Source of the DNA: Paenibacillus sp. FSL R5-0517
Lineage (GTDB): Bacteria > Bacillota > Bacilli > Paenibacillales > Paenibacillaceae
Direction of reading: 5' to 3'
DNA: 64,000 bases
Assembly (NCBI RefSeq): GCF_037974355.1
Contig: NZ_CP150235.1
Coordinates: 5,084,001-5,148,000, forward strand
Part shown: in pieces, positions 43,546 to 53,054 of the stretch
How positions within the stretch are numbered: position 1 is the stretch's first letter
How the letters are laid out: every line of letters starts with the position of its first letter
Program-made: the position numbers and the translations under genes
The notes under the pieces: model-generated
Seen by the model: the letters and a program-made list of their open reading frames with translations, nothing else
The model's database searches: none
Told to the model about the DNA's origin: nothing

Positions 43546-44325
43546 ATGACAATTCCAAAGAAAGCTTCTTTATTCGCAATGCTCATGATGATTATGCTGG
43601 TTGCAGCCGCTTGCGGTGACAAGGCAGATAACACAGCCGCAACAAAAGAGCCTGCCGCAACTGAAACAACGACTGGCACTGATTCTGAGACAGCCAATAC
43701 AGAAGAAACAGAGAACACTGAACCTGCAAGCGAAGAGTCCAAGGAAACGGATAATTCCCAAGACGTTGAGCTGGGGACTACACAAAAAGGCTCTTACACC
43801 AATGACTATTTCGGCGTATCTCTGAAATTCCCGGAAGCTTGGGAGTTCCAGGATGCTGCGGGTATGAATGAACTGACAAGCGCATCATCCGAAGCGATTG
43901 CTGGTGATGATGAAACGAAGAAAAAACAAATTGAACTGTCTCAAACCAAAACATTGAATCTGCTTATGGCTTCACAGTATCCATTGGACGGAGGTCAAGT
44001 TGGTCCTTCCGCTATGGCCATTGCTGAGAAAGTAAGCTTGTTGCAAGGCATTCGTACAGGTAAAGACTACCTGGAAGCAACCAAAAAATTCATGGTGGAT
44101 AGCCAGTTCCCTTATGATTATAAAGAGATGACAACCGAAACCATCGGTGGTAAAGAGATGGATCTGATGCAAATTACGATGGATCCAGGTGACGGTTCAA
44201 CGATTACTCAGGACTACTACAGCACGATTATTGAAGGATATGCTTTTAACTTCATCTTCACTTACATGGATGATGCAACCAAAGCAGAGATTGATACCAT
44301 CAAGAAATCCGTTCAATTCAAATAA
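43546..44325 (+). CDS. Lipoprotein of unknown function
   Basis: 259 residues from the ATG at 43546, preceded by CAGGAGGG. It has a lipoprotein signal peptide ending in MLVAAACG (Cys near 23), then a Thr/Glu-rich disordered linker of about 50 residues. The globular domain begins at SYTNDYFGVSLKFPEAWEFQDAAG, a pattern seen in PsbP-like/DUF1795-type lipoproteins. The domain ends in SVQFK. It should sit on the outer face of the membrane. Function unknown; it is followed by a strong bidirectional terminator. Confidence 0.78.
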   Translation: MTIPKKASLFAMLMMIMLVAAACGDKADNTAATKEPAATETTTGTDSETANTEETENTEPASEESKETDNSQDVELGTTQKGSYTNDYFGVSLKFPEAWEFQDAAGMNELTSASSEAIAGDDETKKKQIELSQTKTLNLLMASQYPLDGGQVGPSAMAIAEKVSLLQGIRTGKDYLEATKKFMVDSQFPYDYKEMTTETIGGKEMDLMQITMDPGDGSTITQDYYSTIIEGYAFNFIFTYMDDATKAEIDTIKKSVQFK

Positions 44326-44373
44326 TCGCTTTTGAGTATTGCCATCATATTATAAAATCAAGTACATCCAACA

Positions 44374-44418
44374 CAACCCCGACAACGATCTATAGTGATC
44401 ATTGTCGGGGTTCTTTTT
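44374..44418. terminator. Bidirectional terminator
   Basis: AACCCCGACAACGATC pairs almost perfectly with GATCATTGTCGGGGTT, followed by CTTTTT. It sits between the lipoprotein and the converging ABC ATPase gene. Confidence 0.9.
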
Positions 44419-44440
44419 AGCTAAACGGAGTCACATCACT

Positions 44441-46183
44441 TTAGCTTGACATGGCCACCCAGTGGCCTTCCTTAACTTCTACCCACTTGGAATGTTCCAG
44501 ATTATAACGGTCCTCTGCTTCAACAGGTGTTTCTTTGACAACATGCCTCTTTTTCTTCGCTTCGATCGCCGGATCAGGCACAGGAATAGCTGATAGCAAT
44601 GCCTTGGTGTAGGCATGTTGCGGGTTGGAATACAGTTCTTCACTCTCAGCCAGCTCCACAATTTTCCCGTTATACATCACAGCCACTCGATCACTGATAT
44701 GTTTAACCATGGACAAGTCATGCGCGATGAACAGATACGTCAATCCGAGTCGCTGCTGCAACTCTTCAAGCAATTGTACGATCTGAGCCTGGATCGATAC
44801 ATCCAGTGCAGACAATGGTTCGTCACATACGATGAATTCCGGCTCCACAGCCAGAGCTCGCGCTATACCGATCCGCTGTCGCTGTCCTCCCGAGAATTCA
44901 TGTGGATAACGCTGCGCATGGGCAGGATCAAGACCCACCATCTCCAGCAATTCCTCCACCCGTTTCTCCCGCTGAGCGGCATTGCCTGCAAGTTGGTGGA
45001 TATCAAGCGCTTCTCCAATGATATCCATTATCCTCATTTTGGGATTCAGAGATGCATAGGGGTCCTGGAAAATAATCTGCATATGTCTGCGCATCGTTTT
45101 CATCTCCGAAGCGGACAGACGATTGAGCGGAACTCCCTTAAACAGCACATCCCCACCTGTTGGCTCATGCAATCGAAGAATGGCACGCCCCGTGGTCGAT
45201 TTACCACTGCCGGATTCTCCCACAACGCCGAGTGTCTCTCCTTGCCGAATATGGAAACTGATATCATTCACAGCCTTTAAAGTGTTGCCTTTACCCATAT
45301 TAAAATGTTGTTTGAGCGACTTCACCTCTAGCAATGGCTGATCATCTTCCAGATCTCTCGGGACCATGGATACCCGTTTTGGCTTTTTCTTCTGATCCAA
45401 ACGTGGTAATGCATTCAGAAGCCTGACCGTATACGGGTGTTTGGGATTAGCAAAAATCTCCGCCGTCGTCCCAGTTTCCACAATCTGTCCTTCTTTCATC
45501 ACAACAACCCTATCACACATGCCCGCTACTACGCCCAAGTCATGCGTGATCAGGATAATCGATGTGCCCAGTTGCTCTTGCATATCTTTCATCAAATTCA
45601 AAATCTGTGCCTGAATCGTAACATCCAGAGCAGTTGTCGGTTCATCGGCAATGAGCAATTCAGGACGACAAGCGAGTGCAATACCGATCATGACCCGCTG
45701 ACGCATGCCTCCGGAGAATTCGTGCGGATACTGGTTGTAGCGTATTTCGCTGCGAGTTATCCCCACCCGCTCCATCATGGCAATCGCCTGCTTCTTGGCT
45801 TCCCTTTTGGACACCTTCTGGTGTTTGATTAGACTCTCAGAGATCTGTTTCCCCACTTTAATTGTCGGATTAAGGGAACTCATCGGATCTTGAAAGATCA
45901 TACCAATATCACGTCCACGGATGCTCTCCATCTCTTTCTGCGTTTTATTGGCAAGGTCGACACCCTTAAATAGAATTTCTCCCTTTTTCATCTGCGAAGG
46001 AGGCGATGCAAGCAGTCTCATAATGGAACGTGCGGTTACACTCTTTCCACTTCCCGATTCTCCTACAATGCCTAGCGTCTCCCCTTTTCGCACTTCAAAA
46101 CTTACTTCTCGCACTGCCTGAAACTCACTCTCTCCGGAGTGAAAAGAGACAGATAACTCATTAACTTTCAGTAAAGGTTCCAT
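44441..46183 (-). CDS. Fused ABC transporter ATPase (DppD-DppF type)
   Basis: 580 residues from the ATG at 46183 (an ATG at 46201 is also possible; neither has a strong site). Two complete ABC domains lie in tandem. In each there is a Walker A GESGSGKS and a signature EFSGGMRQRVMIG or EFSGGQRQRIGIA. Walker B follows as LLIADEPTTALD in the first and FIVCDEPLSALD in the second. The H-loop occurs in both as THDLGVV and AHDLSMV. Each ends with a short oligopeptide-transporter tail (NPKHPYTVRLLNALP; NPQHAYTKALLSAIP). The usual DppD and DppF proteins are thus one chain. It is divergent from the permease and binding-protein genes (46.3-51.2 kb). Confidence 0.9.
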   Translation of the reverse strand: MEPLLKVNELSVSFHSGESEFQAVREVSFEVRKGETLGIVGESGSGKSVTARSIMRLLASPPSQMKKGEILFKGVDLANKTQKEMESIRGRDIGMIFQDPMSSLNPTIKVGKQISESLIKHQKVSKREAKKQAIAMMERVGITRSEIRYNQYPHEFSGGMRQRVMIGIALACRPELLIADEPTTALDVTIQAQILNLMKDMQEQLGTSIILITHDLGVVAGMCDRVVVMKEGQIVETGTTAEIFANPKHPYTVRLLNALPRLDQKKKPKRVSMVPRDLEDDQPLLEVKSLKQHFNMGKGNTLKAVNDISFHIRQGETLGVVGESGSGKSTTGRAILRLHEPTGGDVLFKGVPLNRLSASEMKTMRRHMQIIFQDPYASLNPKMRIMDIIGEALDIHQLAGNAAQREKRVEELLEMVGLDPAHAQRYPHEFSGGQRQRIGIARALAVEPEFIVCDEPLSALDVSIQAQIVQLLEELQQRLGLTYLFIAHDLSMVKHISDRVAVMYNGKIVELAESEELYSNPQHAYTKALLSAIPVPDPAIEAKKKRHVVKETPVEAEDRYNLEHSKWVEVKEGHWVAMSS

Positions 46184-46241
46184 GCAATCACCAGCTCTCA
46201 TCCGTTTTTCTCATTCACTCATATGTATACCATTTAATTCC

Positions 46242-46270
46242 TTGACAATTGTTTAGACCCTAAATAATAT
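46242..46270 (+). promoter_or_regulatory. Sigma-A promoter for the permease operon
   Basis: TTGACA and TAATAT are separated by exactly 17 nt, about 60 nt before the permease start. Confidence 0.75.
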
Positions 46271-46328
46271 ATACTATATCAATCGGAATAATGCAATTTA
46301 AACCTGAATGAAAGGAGGTACACTTGGT

Positions 46329-47771
46329 TTGAATCTTGCAGATGGCAGTAGAATCTCACGGTTGGTACACAATTTAAGCTTTATTTATGGCAAAATGCTG
46401 CTTCATCCTTCCTATCGATACGTTCTGTTCATTCTTGGATTACCGATCAATCTAGTCGTGTTTCTAATATGGCGTTCACATCGAAAAAATGACGGCTGGG
46501 TAGCTGCCAGACAGGCCGCTGAGCAAGAACTGTTCGCTTCTTCCTACCGGGACAGACTGAAGTTGGAAGTGGAAGAACAACTGCGGCGCAAACATCGTTT
46601 TTTCCAGCAGCAGGTCAGTGAGGGAGAATTCAAACGTCAGACCGAGGAATGGTTGGAGGAGAGCGTTCAGACGGAATTGAAGGAGCGGACATCCCGCATA
46701 CTTCAGGAACAAGGAAATCAACGTCTTACAATGGCCGATACGTTCCACTCACTGATCAACAAACCATGGTTTTTGGCGATATCCATTATTCCAGGCTGTC
46801 TCATGTATAGCATCCTGTTCTTGTATGGTAATCCTTATCTAAAGTACATATTTGAAAGAATACTGATGACGGTATTTGTCATTCTGGGCGTAGCTACACT
46901 CGTATTTACAATTTTGTATCTGTCTCCGTTCAACCCGGCAGCTAACATTCTGGGAGAGACAGCAACGCAGGAACAGATTGCCGCATTCAATCAGGTGTAT
47001 GGCTTGGATCAGCCTTATCTTACACAGCTTTGGAACAATATCAAGGGCGTCGCCTTCTTCGATCTTGGCAAATCTTTTGCAGGAAATGAAGACGTAACAG
47101 CCACGATTGCAAGGAAGTTTCCCATTACCTTGACGCTTGCGGTCATTTCCCTGCTGTTAGCACTTGTCATTGCATTACCCATTGGCATTATCTCAGCAAT
47201 TAAGCCTAATTCGTGGTTCGACTACACCTTCATGTTTATTGCTCTGATTGGATTATCCATCCCGAATTTCTGGCAAGGGCTTATTTTCATTCTGAACTTT
47301 TCGATCAAAATGCAGTGGCTTCCCGCCACCTTCAACCCGCAGAACTGGCTGTCGATCATTATGCCGACCATTGTGCTGGGTACGGGTCTCACGGCCGCGG
47401 TGGCTCGGATGACCCGCTCTTCTACACTGGAAGTCATTCATGAGGATTATGTCATGACCGCCCGTGCCAAAGGATTAAGCGAACGCCAAGTCATGCTGAA
47501 ACATGCTGTGCGCAATGCATTAATTCCCATCGTAACGGTGGTTGGACTTCAATTCGGAGCCATGTTGGGCGGAGCAGCGGTAACGGAGAAAGTGTTTAAT
47601 ATCAGCGGTCTCGGCAGCTACATTGTGGATAAACAATTCATCCCCGATATTCCGAGTATCATGGGCGGAGTAATCTACACAGCCATTACAATCTCCATTA
47701 TTAATGTAGCGGTTGATCTGCTGTATGCTTTTATTGATCCAAGAGTGCGCTCCAAGATGAAACAATATTAA
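46329..47771 (+). CDS. Peptide-type ABC permease (DppB family) with long N-terminal extension
   Basis: 480 residues from the TTG at 46329, 9 nt after AAAGGAGGT; the ATG at 46308 lies upstream of that site. The last 310 residues are a normal DppB-type permease (LMTVFVILGVATLVFTILYLSPFNPA and the EAA-like loop DYVMTARAKGLSERQVMLKHAVRNALIPIVTVVGLQFG). Before it are about 165 extra residues: a membrane helix (YVLFILGLPINLVVFLIW), a highly charged coiled-coil-like segment (about 50-130, RDRLKLEVEEQLRRKHRF) and another hydrophobic helix. Ordinary DppB proteins lack these. They may contact the fused ATPase or the cytoplasm; that is inference. Confidence 0.85.
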   Translation: MNLADGSRISRLVHNLSFIYGKMLLHPSYRYVLFILGLPINLVVFLIWRSHRKNDGWVAARQAAEQELFASSYRDRLKLEVEEQLRRKHRFFQQQVSEGEFKRQTEEWLEESVQTELKERTSRILQEQGNQRLTMADTFHSLINKPWFLAISIIPGCLMYSILFLYGNPYLKYIFERILMTVFVILGVATLVFTILYLSPFNPAANILGETATQEQIAAFNQVYGLDQPYLTQLWNNIKGVAFFDLGKSFAGNEDVTATIARKFPITLTLAVISLLLALVIALPIGIISAIKPNSWFDYTFMFIALIGLSIPNFWQGLIFILNFSIKMQWLPATFNPQNWLSIIMPTIVLGTGLTAAVARMTRSSTLEVIHEDYVMTARAKGLSERQVMLKHAVRNALIPIVTVVGLQFGAMLGGAAVTEKVFNISGLGSYIVDKQFIPDIPSIMGGVIYTAITISIINVAVDLLYAFIDPRVRSKMKQY

Positions 47772-47811
47772 TGTGTGAACTTTTTGAACTACCTCTTAAA
47801 GCAGGTGTACT

Positions 47812-49323
47812 ATGACAAACTCGTCTTTAACACAAGAAATGCGTTTCCGGCTTAAGTCTTCTCGCGAATACAGCCAGGCGAGCTTCGCCTGGGTCACGTC
47901 TCTTCTCTTGACTGCATTGCTGTTGTTCAACAGTTATGACTGGAGCGAGCAGACGTTCAAACCATTTCTGCTAACGATCCTTGGGATCTACGTATTCTTC
48001 ACACTAGTGCAAACTGTCATCACGTTTCGGATTCGAAAAGACTTGATCCGCACCGGTACAGTCTCTGCTCTGACTCGCAGGCTTGCCTGGGTTCAACTAC
48101 TTGCTATCATTTCAGGCAATATATTTATCGTAACGGCAGCCTTTCATCTGATTCGAAAATCCAGGAACGTGGAGTATACCTTTGCGGTGTACATGTTGTT
48201 AACCCAACTGTTCGTGATCGGTGTATCCGCATTAAATATCTTCAAACCTTATGTGGCTGACAACTTCCTGCCTGCCATGGCGGTGCTGATCTTTATTCTG
48301 GTCATCGACCTGGTCGTTCTAATTATCGTATCCCGTTATAACGCGACCTCGATCCTCCCTCGCTGGATGATCGGTGTAAGTGTGGTACTGATTCTGACCT
48401 CGATCACAGGTAATGTATTCGCACTATTGCTCGGCATTTCCATTATTGGACGCATTCGCAGACAGGGGAAACAAAAATCAAACTTCTGGAACGATCTGTG
48501 GGAGCGCCTTGCTCCGAATATGACTGCGATGTCCGGTTTGTTTTTTATCATTTTTCTGTTCTCGATATCGATCTGCAGCTTCTTTACTTTTGACTACAGC
48601 ATGGCTGTGGAAAATAACTATTCCGCTCTGCTACAGTCGCCTTCCCTCGCGTATCCCTTGGGAACGGATGACTTCGGACGATGTTTATTTTCCCGGATTG
48701 TATTCGGTGCCCGGATCTCCTTGATCGTAGGTTGCATGTCGACGATCATTCCTGTGTTAATCGGTGGAGTCCTTGGAGCGCTCTCTGGCTTCTACGGTAG
48801 GCATACGGATAACATCATCATGCGGCTGCTTGATATTCTCTATGCCATTCCGGGCATTCTGCTTGCCATTGCCATTATTGCGGCCTTCGGAGCGAATACG
48901 GTCAATCTTATTCTGGCGCTTAGTCTGGGTTCCATTCCAACGTACGCCCGTACGATGAGAGCCAGTGTACTCTATGTATCTACATTTGAATTTGTGGAAG
49001 CTGCACGTGCACTGGGGTACAACAATCGTACGATTATTTTCAAACACATTATTCCCAACTCCCTTGCGCCCATGATTATCAAGTCTACACTCACGATTGG
49101 CGGAGCTGTTATTGCTACCAGCAGTCTGAGTTATCTGGGACTCGGCGTGGAGCCGCATATCCCGGAATGGGGTAACATCCTGAAGCTAGGCAGTACATAC
49201 CTGGAGACTCACTCTTATCTGGCGATTTATCCAGGCTTGGCTATTATTCTGCTGGTTCTTTCTTTTAACTTTCTCGGTGATGGTCTGCGTGATGCGCTCG
49301 ATCCCAAGCTGGAAAAGGCCTAA
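47812..49323 (+). CDS. Peptide-type ABC permease (DppC family) with long membrane extension
   Basis: 503 residues; AGCAGGTG lies before the ATG, 40 bp after the first permease gene. The last 280 residues form a normal DppC-type permease: FWNDLWERLAPNMTAMSGLFFI, SLAYPLGTDDFGRCLFSRIVFGARISL and the EAA-like EAARALGYNNRTIIFKHIIPNSLAPM, ending in FLGDGLRDALDPKLE. In front are about 220 residues with five or six additional hydrophobic helices that have no counterpart in ordinary DppC. Both permeases of this transporter are therefore enlarged. Confidence 0.85.
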   Translation: MTNSSLTQEMRFRLKSSREYSQASFAWVTSLLLTALLLFNSYDWSEQTFKPFLLTILGIYVFFTLVQTVITFRIRKDLIRTGTVSALTRRLAWVQLLAIISGNIFIVTAAFHLIRKSRNVEYTFAVYMLLTQLFVIGVSALNIFKPYVADNFLPAMAVLIFILVIDLVVLIIVSRYNATSILPRWMIGVSVVLILTSITGNVFALLLGISIIGRIRRQGKQKSNFWNDLWERLAPNMTAMSGLFFIIFLFSISICSFFTFDYSMAVENNYSALLQSPSLAYPLGTDDFGRCLFSRIVFGARISLIVGCMSTIIPVLIGGVLGALSGFYGRHTDNIIMRLLDILYAIPGILLAIAIIAAFGANTVNLILALSLGSIPTYARTMRASVLYVSTFEFVEAARALGYNNRTIIFKHIIPNSLAPMIIKSTLTIGGAVIATSSLSYLGLGVEPHIPEWGNILKLGSTYLETHSYLAIYPGLAIILLVLSFNFLGDGLRDALDPKLEKA

Positions 49324-49393
49324 ATGTTCGTTGAAATGAATGATATAGAAAAAAAATTACACATCACACATTCAAGATATGGAGGGTAATTCC

Positions 49394-51214
49394 ATGAAAA
49401 AACGCACACTGATCTCATTGCTATTAATTCTCGTCATTGTGATATCCGGCTGCAGTGTAAAAACGAAAACCGAATCACAGGCGGAGACCGCACCATCAGA
49501 CACAACAGAAATCGCACAAAAACCGGCAGACATTGAGCTGCTTGCCATGAGTTCTTCCGAAAATGACGTGAATATTATCCGTGACCAGCTGACCAAAAAC
49601 GGCTTCAATGTGAAGCTGAACCTGCAGCCAGATTACGGCAGCTTCAAATCCCAGCAGGATGCAGGGAATTATGACATGGCCTTGTCCAGCTGGACAACGG
49701 TAACGGGAAATCCCGATTATGCCGTACGTTCTCTTTTCAAAACAGGTGGAGATTACAGTATCCTCGCAGATGGGGAGATTGATAAGCTTATCGATCAGGC
49801 AGCTACCCAAACACCAGACCAATACAAAGATACGTACAAACAATTGGAAGATCGCTTGGTAACGGATCAGGCTTATATCGCTCCTCTGTACATTTCCCTG
49901 AAAAGTCAGGCTGTGAACAAAGACATTCTGAATGTCGAAACCGTGCGTCTCTCCAAATCCCGCGCGATGGCCTGGGAACCGATTGAATTCAAGGACAGCT
50001 CCAAAAATGCCAAAGATCCGCTGATTCTGACGCAAAGCGCATCCGTACTGACTTCCCTTGATCCGATCAAAGGAAATGACGGTTCCATCAACCAGTTGAA
50101 TACGAATATGTATGTACGTCTCGTTAACCTCACAGATGACGATCAACTGACAGCAGAAGGATCATTGTCTCATAATTTTAGCATTGCTGAAGGTAATTCA
50201 GATTACTACTTCATTCTCAGAGACGATATCAACTTTGCGAAGATTGATAACAAAAAAGCTGTAGATACAGGAGAACGTGTCGGTGCAGATGATGTCATCT
50301 TCTCCCTGGATCGTGCGAAAAACAAAGATTCCGTTCCGGATCACCGGACATACAGTCTGCATGAACATATCAAAGAAGCTGAGGTTGTAACGGATCTGAG
50401 TGCATTGCAATCCATTAAACAATCCAGCGGTAACGGCACAATCCTCGAAGCATTGGAACAAGGACTGGGCAGCAAAATTACAGAACTCGTAACTGACAAA
50501 ACCAAAGCGGATAATAGCGCAGGAAAATATCAGGTCGTTAAACTGACAACAACGGAACCTTTCCCACAAGTACTGAACTACCTGGCTCACCAATCAGCCG
50601 GGATCGTGTCCAAAAAACAGGTGGAGAGCATCAACACTTATGATGTAGCTTCTTTTGACGTCAACAAAGATATTCCTTACGGTGATCAGAACACGGTGAC
50701 TGAAGGCGCATCATACAATAACACCCTGTATACGAGCGGACCTTATATTTTGTCATATAAAAATGACTATGAAGCTGTATTCTTGCAAAATCCGGGATAC
50801 CGCAAAGGCACTGAATATGCACCGAAAATTGCTCAGGTCAATGTCCGGTTCATCGCGGATGCAGACAGCGCCCTCTCTGCTCTTCGCAGCAGTGAAATTC
50901 ATTTATACTACGGTGTGCCTGAAACCAAGTATGACATCATCAAAAATGACGGCAAATTGCATCTGCAAAGCATTCCGAGCAACGCTGTTTCTTATCTCTT
51001 GTTCAACACGGCCAACCGTGATGTGGCCAAGAGCAGTGATTTGAGAAAAGCCGTACTGTACTCCATTAATCAGGATGAAATTTTGAGCTTCTACAAGAAT
51101 AACAAACTCAAAGCATACTCCACAGTAAGCCCGCTCGTTCCGACCGGGAATGAATTGAAAGCTGATCCTGCAAAAGTAAAAGAATTCTTGAGCAACTATA
51201 ACGCCTCCAAATAA
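49394..51214 (+). CDS. Peptide-type substrate-binding lipoprotein (SBP_bac_5) with apparent circular permutation
   Basis: 606 residues from the ATG at 49394 (GGAGGGT upstream), with lipobox VISGCS (Cys20). The order of segments is unusual. Residues 45-180 look like the C-terminal third of family 5 binding proteins (IELLAMSSSENDVNIIRDQLTKNGFNVKLNLQPDYGSF, then YDMALSSWTT and AYIAPLYISL). From about 215 the normal N-terminal beginning appears (LTSLDPIKG, FILRDDINF, VGADDVIFSLDRAKNK), followed by the middle (LYTSGPYILSY, FLQNPGYRKG, DLRKAVLYSINQDEIL). The chain ends at DPAKVKEFLSNYNASK, where the C-terminal third would normally follow. This fits a circular permutation. It presumably binds peptides or a related solute for the adjacent permeases. 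Confidence 0.8.
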   Translation: MKKRTLISLLLILVIVISGCSVKTKTESQAETAPSDTTEIAQKPADIELLAMSSSENDVNIIRDQLTKNGFNVKLNLQPDYGSFKSQQDAGNYDMALSSWTTVTGNPDYAVRSLFKTGGDYSILADGEIDKLIDQAATQTPDQYKDTYKQLEDRLVTDQAYIAPLYISLKSQAVNKDILNVETVRLSKSRAMAWEPIEFKDSSKNAKDPLILTQSASVLTSLDPIKGNDGSINQLNTNMYVRLVNLTDDDQLTAEGSLSHNFSIAEGNSDYYFILRDDINFAKIDNKKAVDTGERVGADDVIFSLDRAKNKDSVPDHRTYSLHEHIKEAEVVTDLSALQSIKQSSGNGTILEALEQGLGSKITELVTDKTKADNSAGKYQVVKLTTTEPFPQVLNYLAHQSAGIVSKKQVESINTYDVASFDVNKDIPYGDQNTVTEGASYNNTLYTSGPYILSYKNDYEAVFLQNPGYRKGTEYAPKIAQVNVRFIADADSALSALRSSEIHLYYGVPETKYDIIKNDGKLHLQSIPSNAVSYLLFNTANRDVAKSSDLRKAVLYSINQDEILSFYKNNKLKAYSTVSPLVPTGNELKADPAKVKEFLSNYNASK

Positions 51215-51223
51215 ACGTATACC

Positions 51224-51272
51224 AAAAAAGCTGTCACTGGATCATCTACCGATCCTGGTGACAGCTTTTTTA
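51224..51272. terminator. Bidirectional terminator
   Basis: AAAAGCTGTCAC pairs with GTGACAGCTTTT, with a GGATC/GATCC inner stem. A and T tracts lie on the two sides, between the binding-protein and acetyltransferase genes. Confidence 0.9.
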
Positions 51273-51911
51273 TTCTTCCAGCACACGGCAATCTGCCAAA
51301 ACATCGGGGTAATTGAGCATGCTGTCTGCTTCAGTAATTTTGCGAATTACCTTACACGGAACGCCTGCTGCAAATGAATGCGGTGCAATATCACGAGTCA
51401 CGACACTCCCAGCTCCAATGACACATCCATCTCCAATGGTTACACCTCCGCACACCGTGACGTTCGCCGAGATCCATACATCGTTTCCAATCGTGACAGG
51501 TTTGGCATAACATAGCGACTTCACATCACCGTTCTGATCCACCATCTGTCTCCGCTCGCTGGCAATCATGGGATGAATGGGAGTAACAATCGTAACGTTG
51601 GGACCAAAACTGGTATAGTCCCCGATCGTCACTGGTGCATCATCTTGTATCGTCAGATTGTAATTACCGAAGAAGTGATCGCCTATCCGGGTATGCACAC
51701 CATAATGAAAGAAGATGGGGCCTTGCAGGAATCCACCTTTACCGATCTGCCCCAATAGCTGTTGCAATATTTGTTCCCTTTCCTGCGTCTGTTCCTCAAA
51801 TGTCTGACTGTAACGCTGACTGAGATTATGGGCCCGCCTTTTGATAGTCTTTAATTCCGGATCACTTGGACTAAACAATATGCCCTTCATGATTCTCTCT
51901 TCTTCACGCAT
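51270..51911 (-). CDS. Maltose O-acetyltransferase-like hexapeptide-repeat acetyltransferase
   Basis: 213 residues with GAGGAGG before the first ATG. The N-terminal helical MAT domain (MKGILFSPSDPELKTIKRRAHNLSQRYSQTF) is followed by a left-handed beta-helix: FHYGVHTRIGDHFFGNYNLTIQDDAPVTIGDYTSFGPNVTIVTPIHPM, with the catalytic His in TPIHP, and later IGNDVWISANVTVCGGVTIGDGCVIGAGSVV. It should transfer acetyl from acetyl-CoA to a sugar or galactoside. Its start overlaps the stop of the ROK gene by 8 nt, so the two are one operon and the ROK protein may control a sugar-modification function. Confidence 0.88.
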   Translation of the reverse strand: MREEERIMKGILFSPSDPELKTIKRRAHNLSQRYSQTFEEQTQEREQILQQLLGQIGKGGFLQGPIFFHYGVHTRIGDHFFGNYNLTIQDDAPVTIGDYTSFGPNVTIVTPIHPMIASERRQMVDQNGDVKSLCYAKPVTIGNDVWISANVTVCGGVTIGDGCVIGAGSVVTRDIAPHSFAAGVPCKVIRKITEADSMLNYPDVLADCRVLEE

Positions 51912-52905
51912 GATGAATCCTCCTCTTCAACGCCTTAAGAACCATTCCCCTTAACCCAGCATCAAAATCATGTTGAAACGAGTCCTGATGTACGATCTCG
52001 GGCAATGCCGGCATGGGATGCTGCTCCCCGTACTGTTTCCACGCCAAGTCCAGTTCTTCTCTCTCCACACGTTCCTGATAAATGACAATCTGGTGCGGGG
52101 CGACGACGGCATTGATCGTTTGCAGAATATGACATACCTGCAATACAAAGTCGTTTTTGCTCATGTCACGTCTCCAATCTGGTGAATAAGGAAGATACTT
52201 AACCTCACCAAACATCCCGTTTTTCCCGCGGATCATCTGTCCATTCAACATCATGCCCATACCCGGCGGGTATCGGTTAGGAAAATAAATTCCTGCTACA
52301 CTCTGTTCTTTCAGATCAGCATGCTGTGCACAGTACCCGCTAATCGCTGCATTCACATCATTCTCCACGAGAACGTTCAGCTGGAACTCGCTCTCGATCT
52401 CCCGTATCAGATGGGAATGAATAAGCTCTTCATGACTGCTCACCGTGATATCCCCGTCCACGGCTTGTCCTGGAATTCCGATGCCAATCATATCAATGGA
52501 GGGGTACTCCGCAACGAAACGCGCAATAAGTTGCAGCACATGTTGTTTATCAAAAGCAGGCAGGATGCTCTCTTCCTTCAACACAACCTTATTCTCCAGA
52601 TTCATGACCGTTGCCGAAATCAACTCTTGGCCTTTCATCTCTTTGATGTAAAGAACCAAAGCAAGCTTGTAATTATAATTATATCGATATGCCTGAGCAG
52701 GACGCCCGCCATTCGAGGGAACCACTTTATCCTGGAACAACTCTCCGCCATCACATAATTCCTGGATCAGCGCATTGATCGTAACCACACTAAGATTGGT
52801 TAATGAGGCTAATTGCGGTTTGGTTGCCGTCTCGATCTGCTGCATGACTTCACGCACATTATTCAAATTGATGTATTTCATCATTGTAGCATTGGCTTTT
52901 TTCAT
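51904..52905 (-). CDS. ROK family transcriptional regulator
   Basis: About 333 residues from the ATG at 52905 (AGAGG close upstream; other starts are possible). The N-terminus has a winged helix (LNNVREVMQQIETATKPQLASLTNLSVVTINALIQELCDGGELFQDK) as in XylR/NagC-type ROK regulators. The ROK domain contains MIGIGIPGQAVDG and VENDVNAAISGYC, while the zinc-binding cysteine motif of classical ROK proteins is not obvious. It probably senses a sugar and regulates its own operon with the O-acetyltransferase. Confidence 0.85.
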   Translation of the reverse strand: MKKANATMMKYINLNNVREVMQQIETATKPQLASLTNLSVVTINALIQELCDGGELFQDKVVPSNGGRPAQAYRYNYNYKLALVLYIKEMKGQELISATVMNLENKVVLKEESILPAFDKQHVLQLIARFVAEYPSIDMIGIGIPGQAVDGDITVSSHEELIHSHLIREIESEFQLNVLVENDVNAAISGYCAQHADLKEQSVAGIYFPNRYPPGMGMMLNGQMIRGKNGMFGEVKYLPYSPDWRRDMSKNDFVLQVCHILQTINAVVAPHQIVIYQERVEREELDLAWKQYGEQHPMPALPEIVHQDSFQHDFDAGLRGMVLKALKRRIHHA

Positions 52906-53054
52906 AATCCTCTCGTTTCCACTCTGGTTCAATGGAGCCAAAGCAATGGTATGGATGTCATTTCACTCCATATCATAGCACAACGTAATACCTTACTCGA
53001 ACCCACGAGTTCCTTCGTGCTCGCCAATAATCGGAATCGCCAAAGTTGCTCTGT

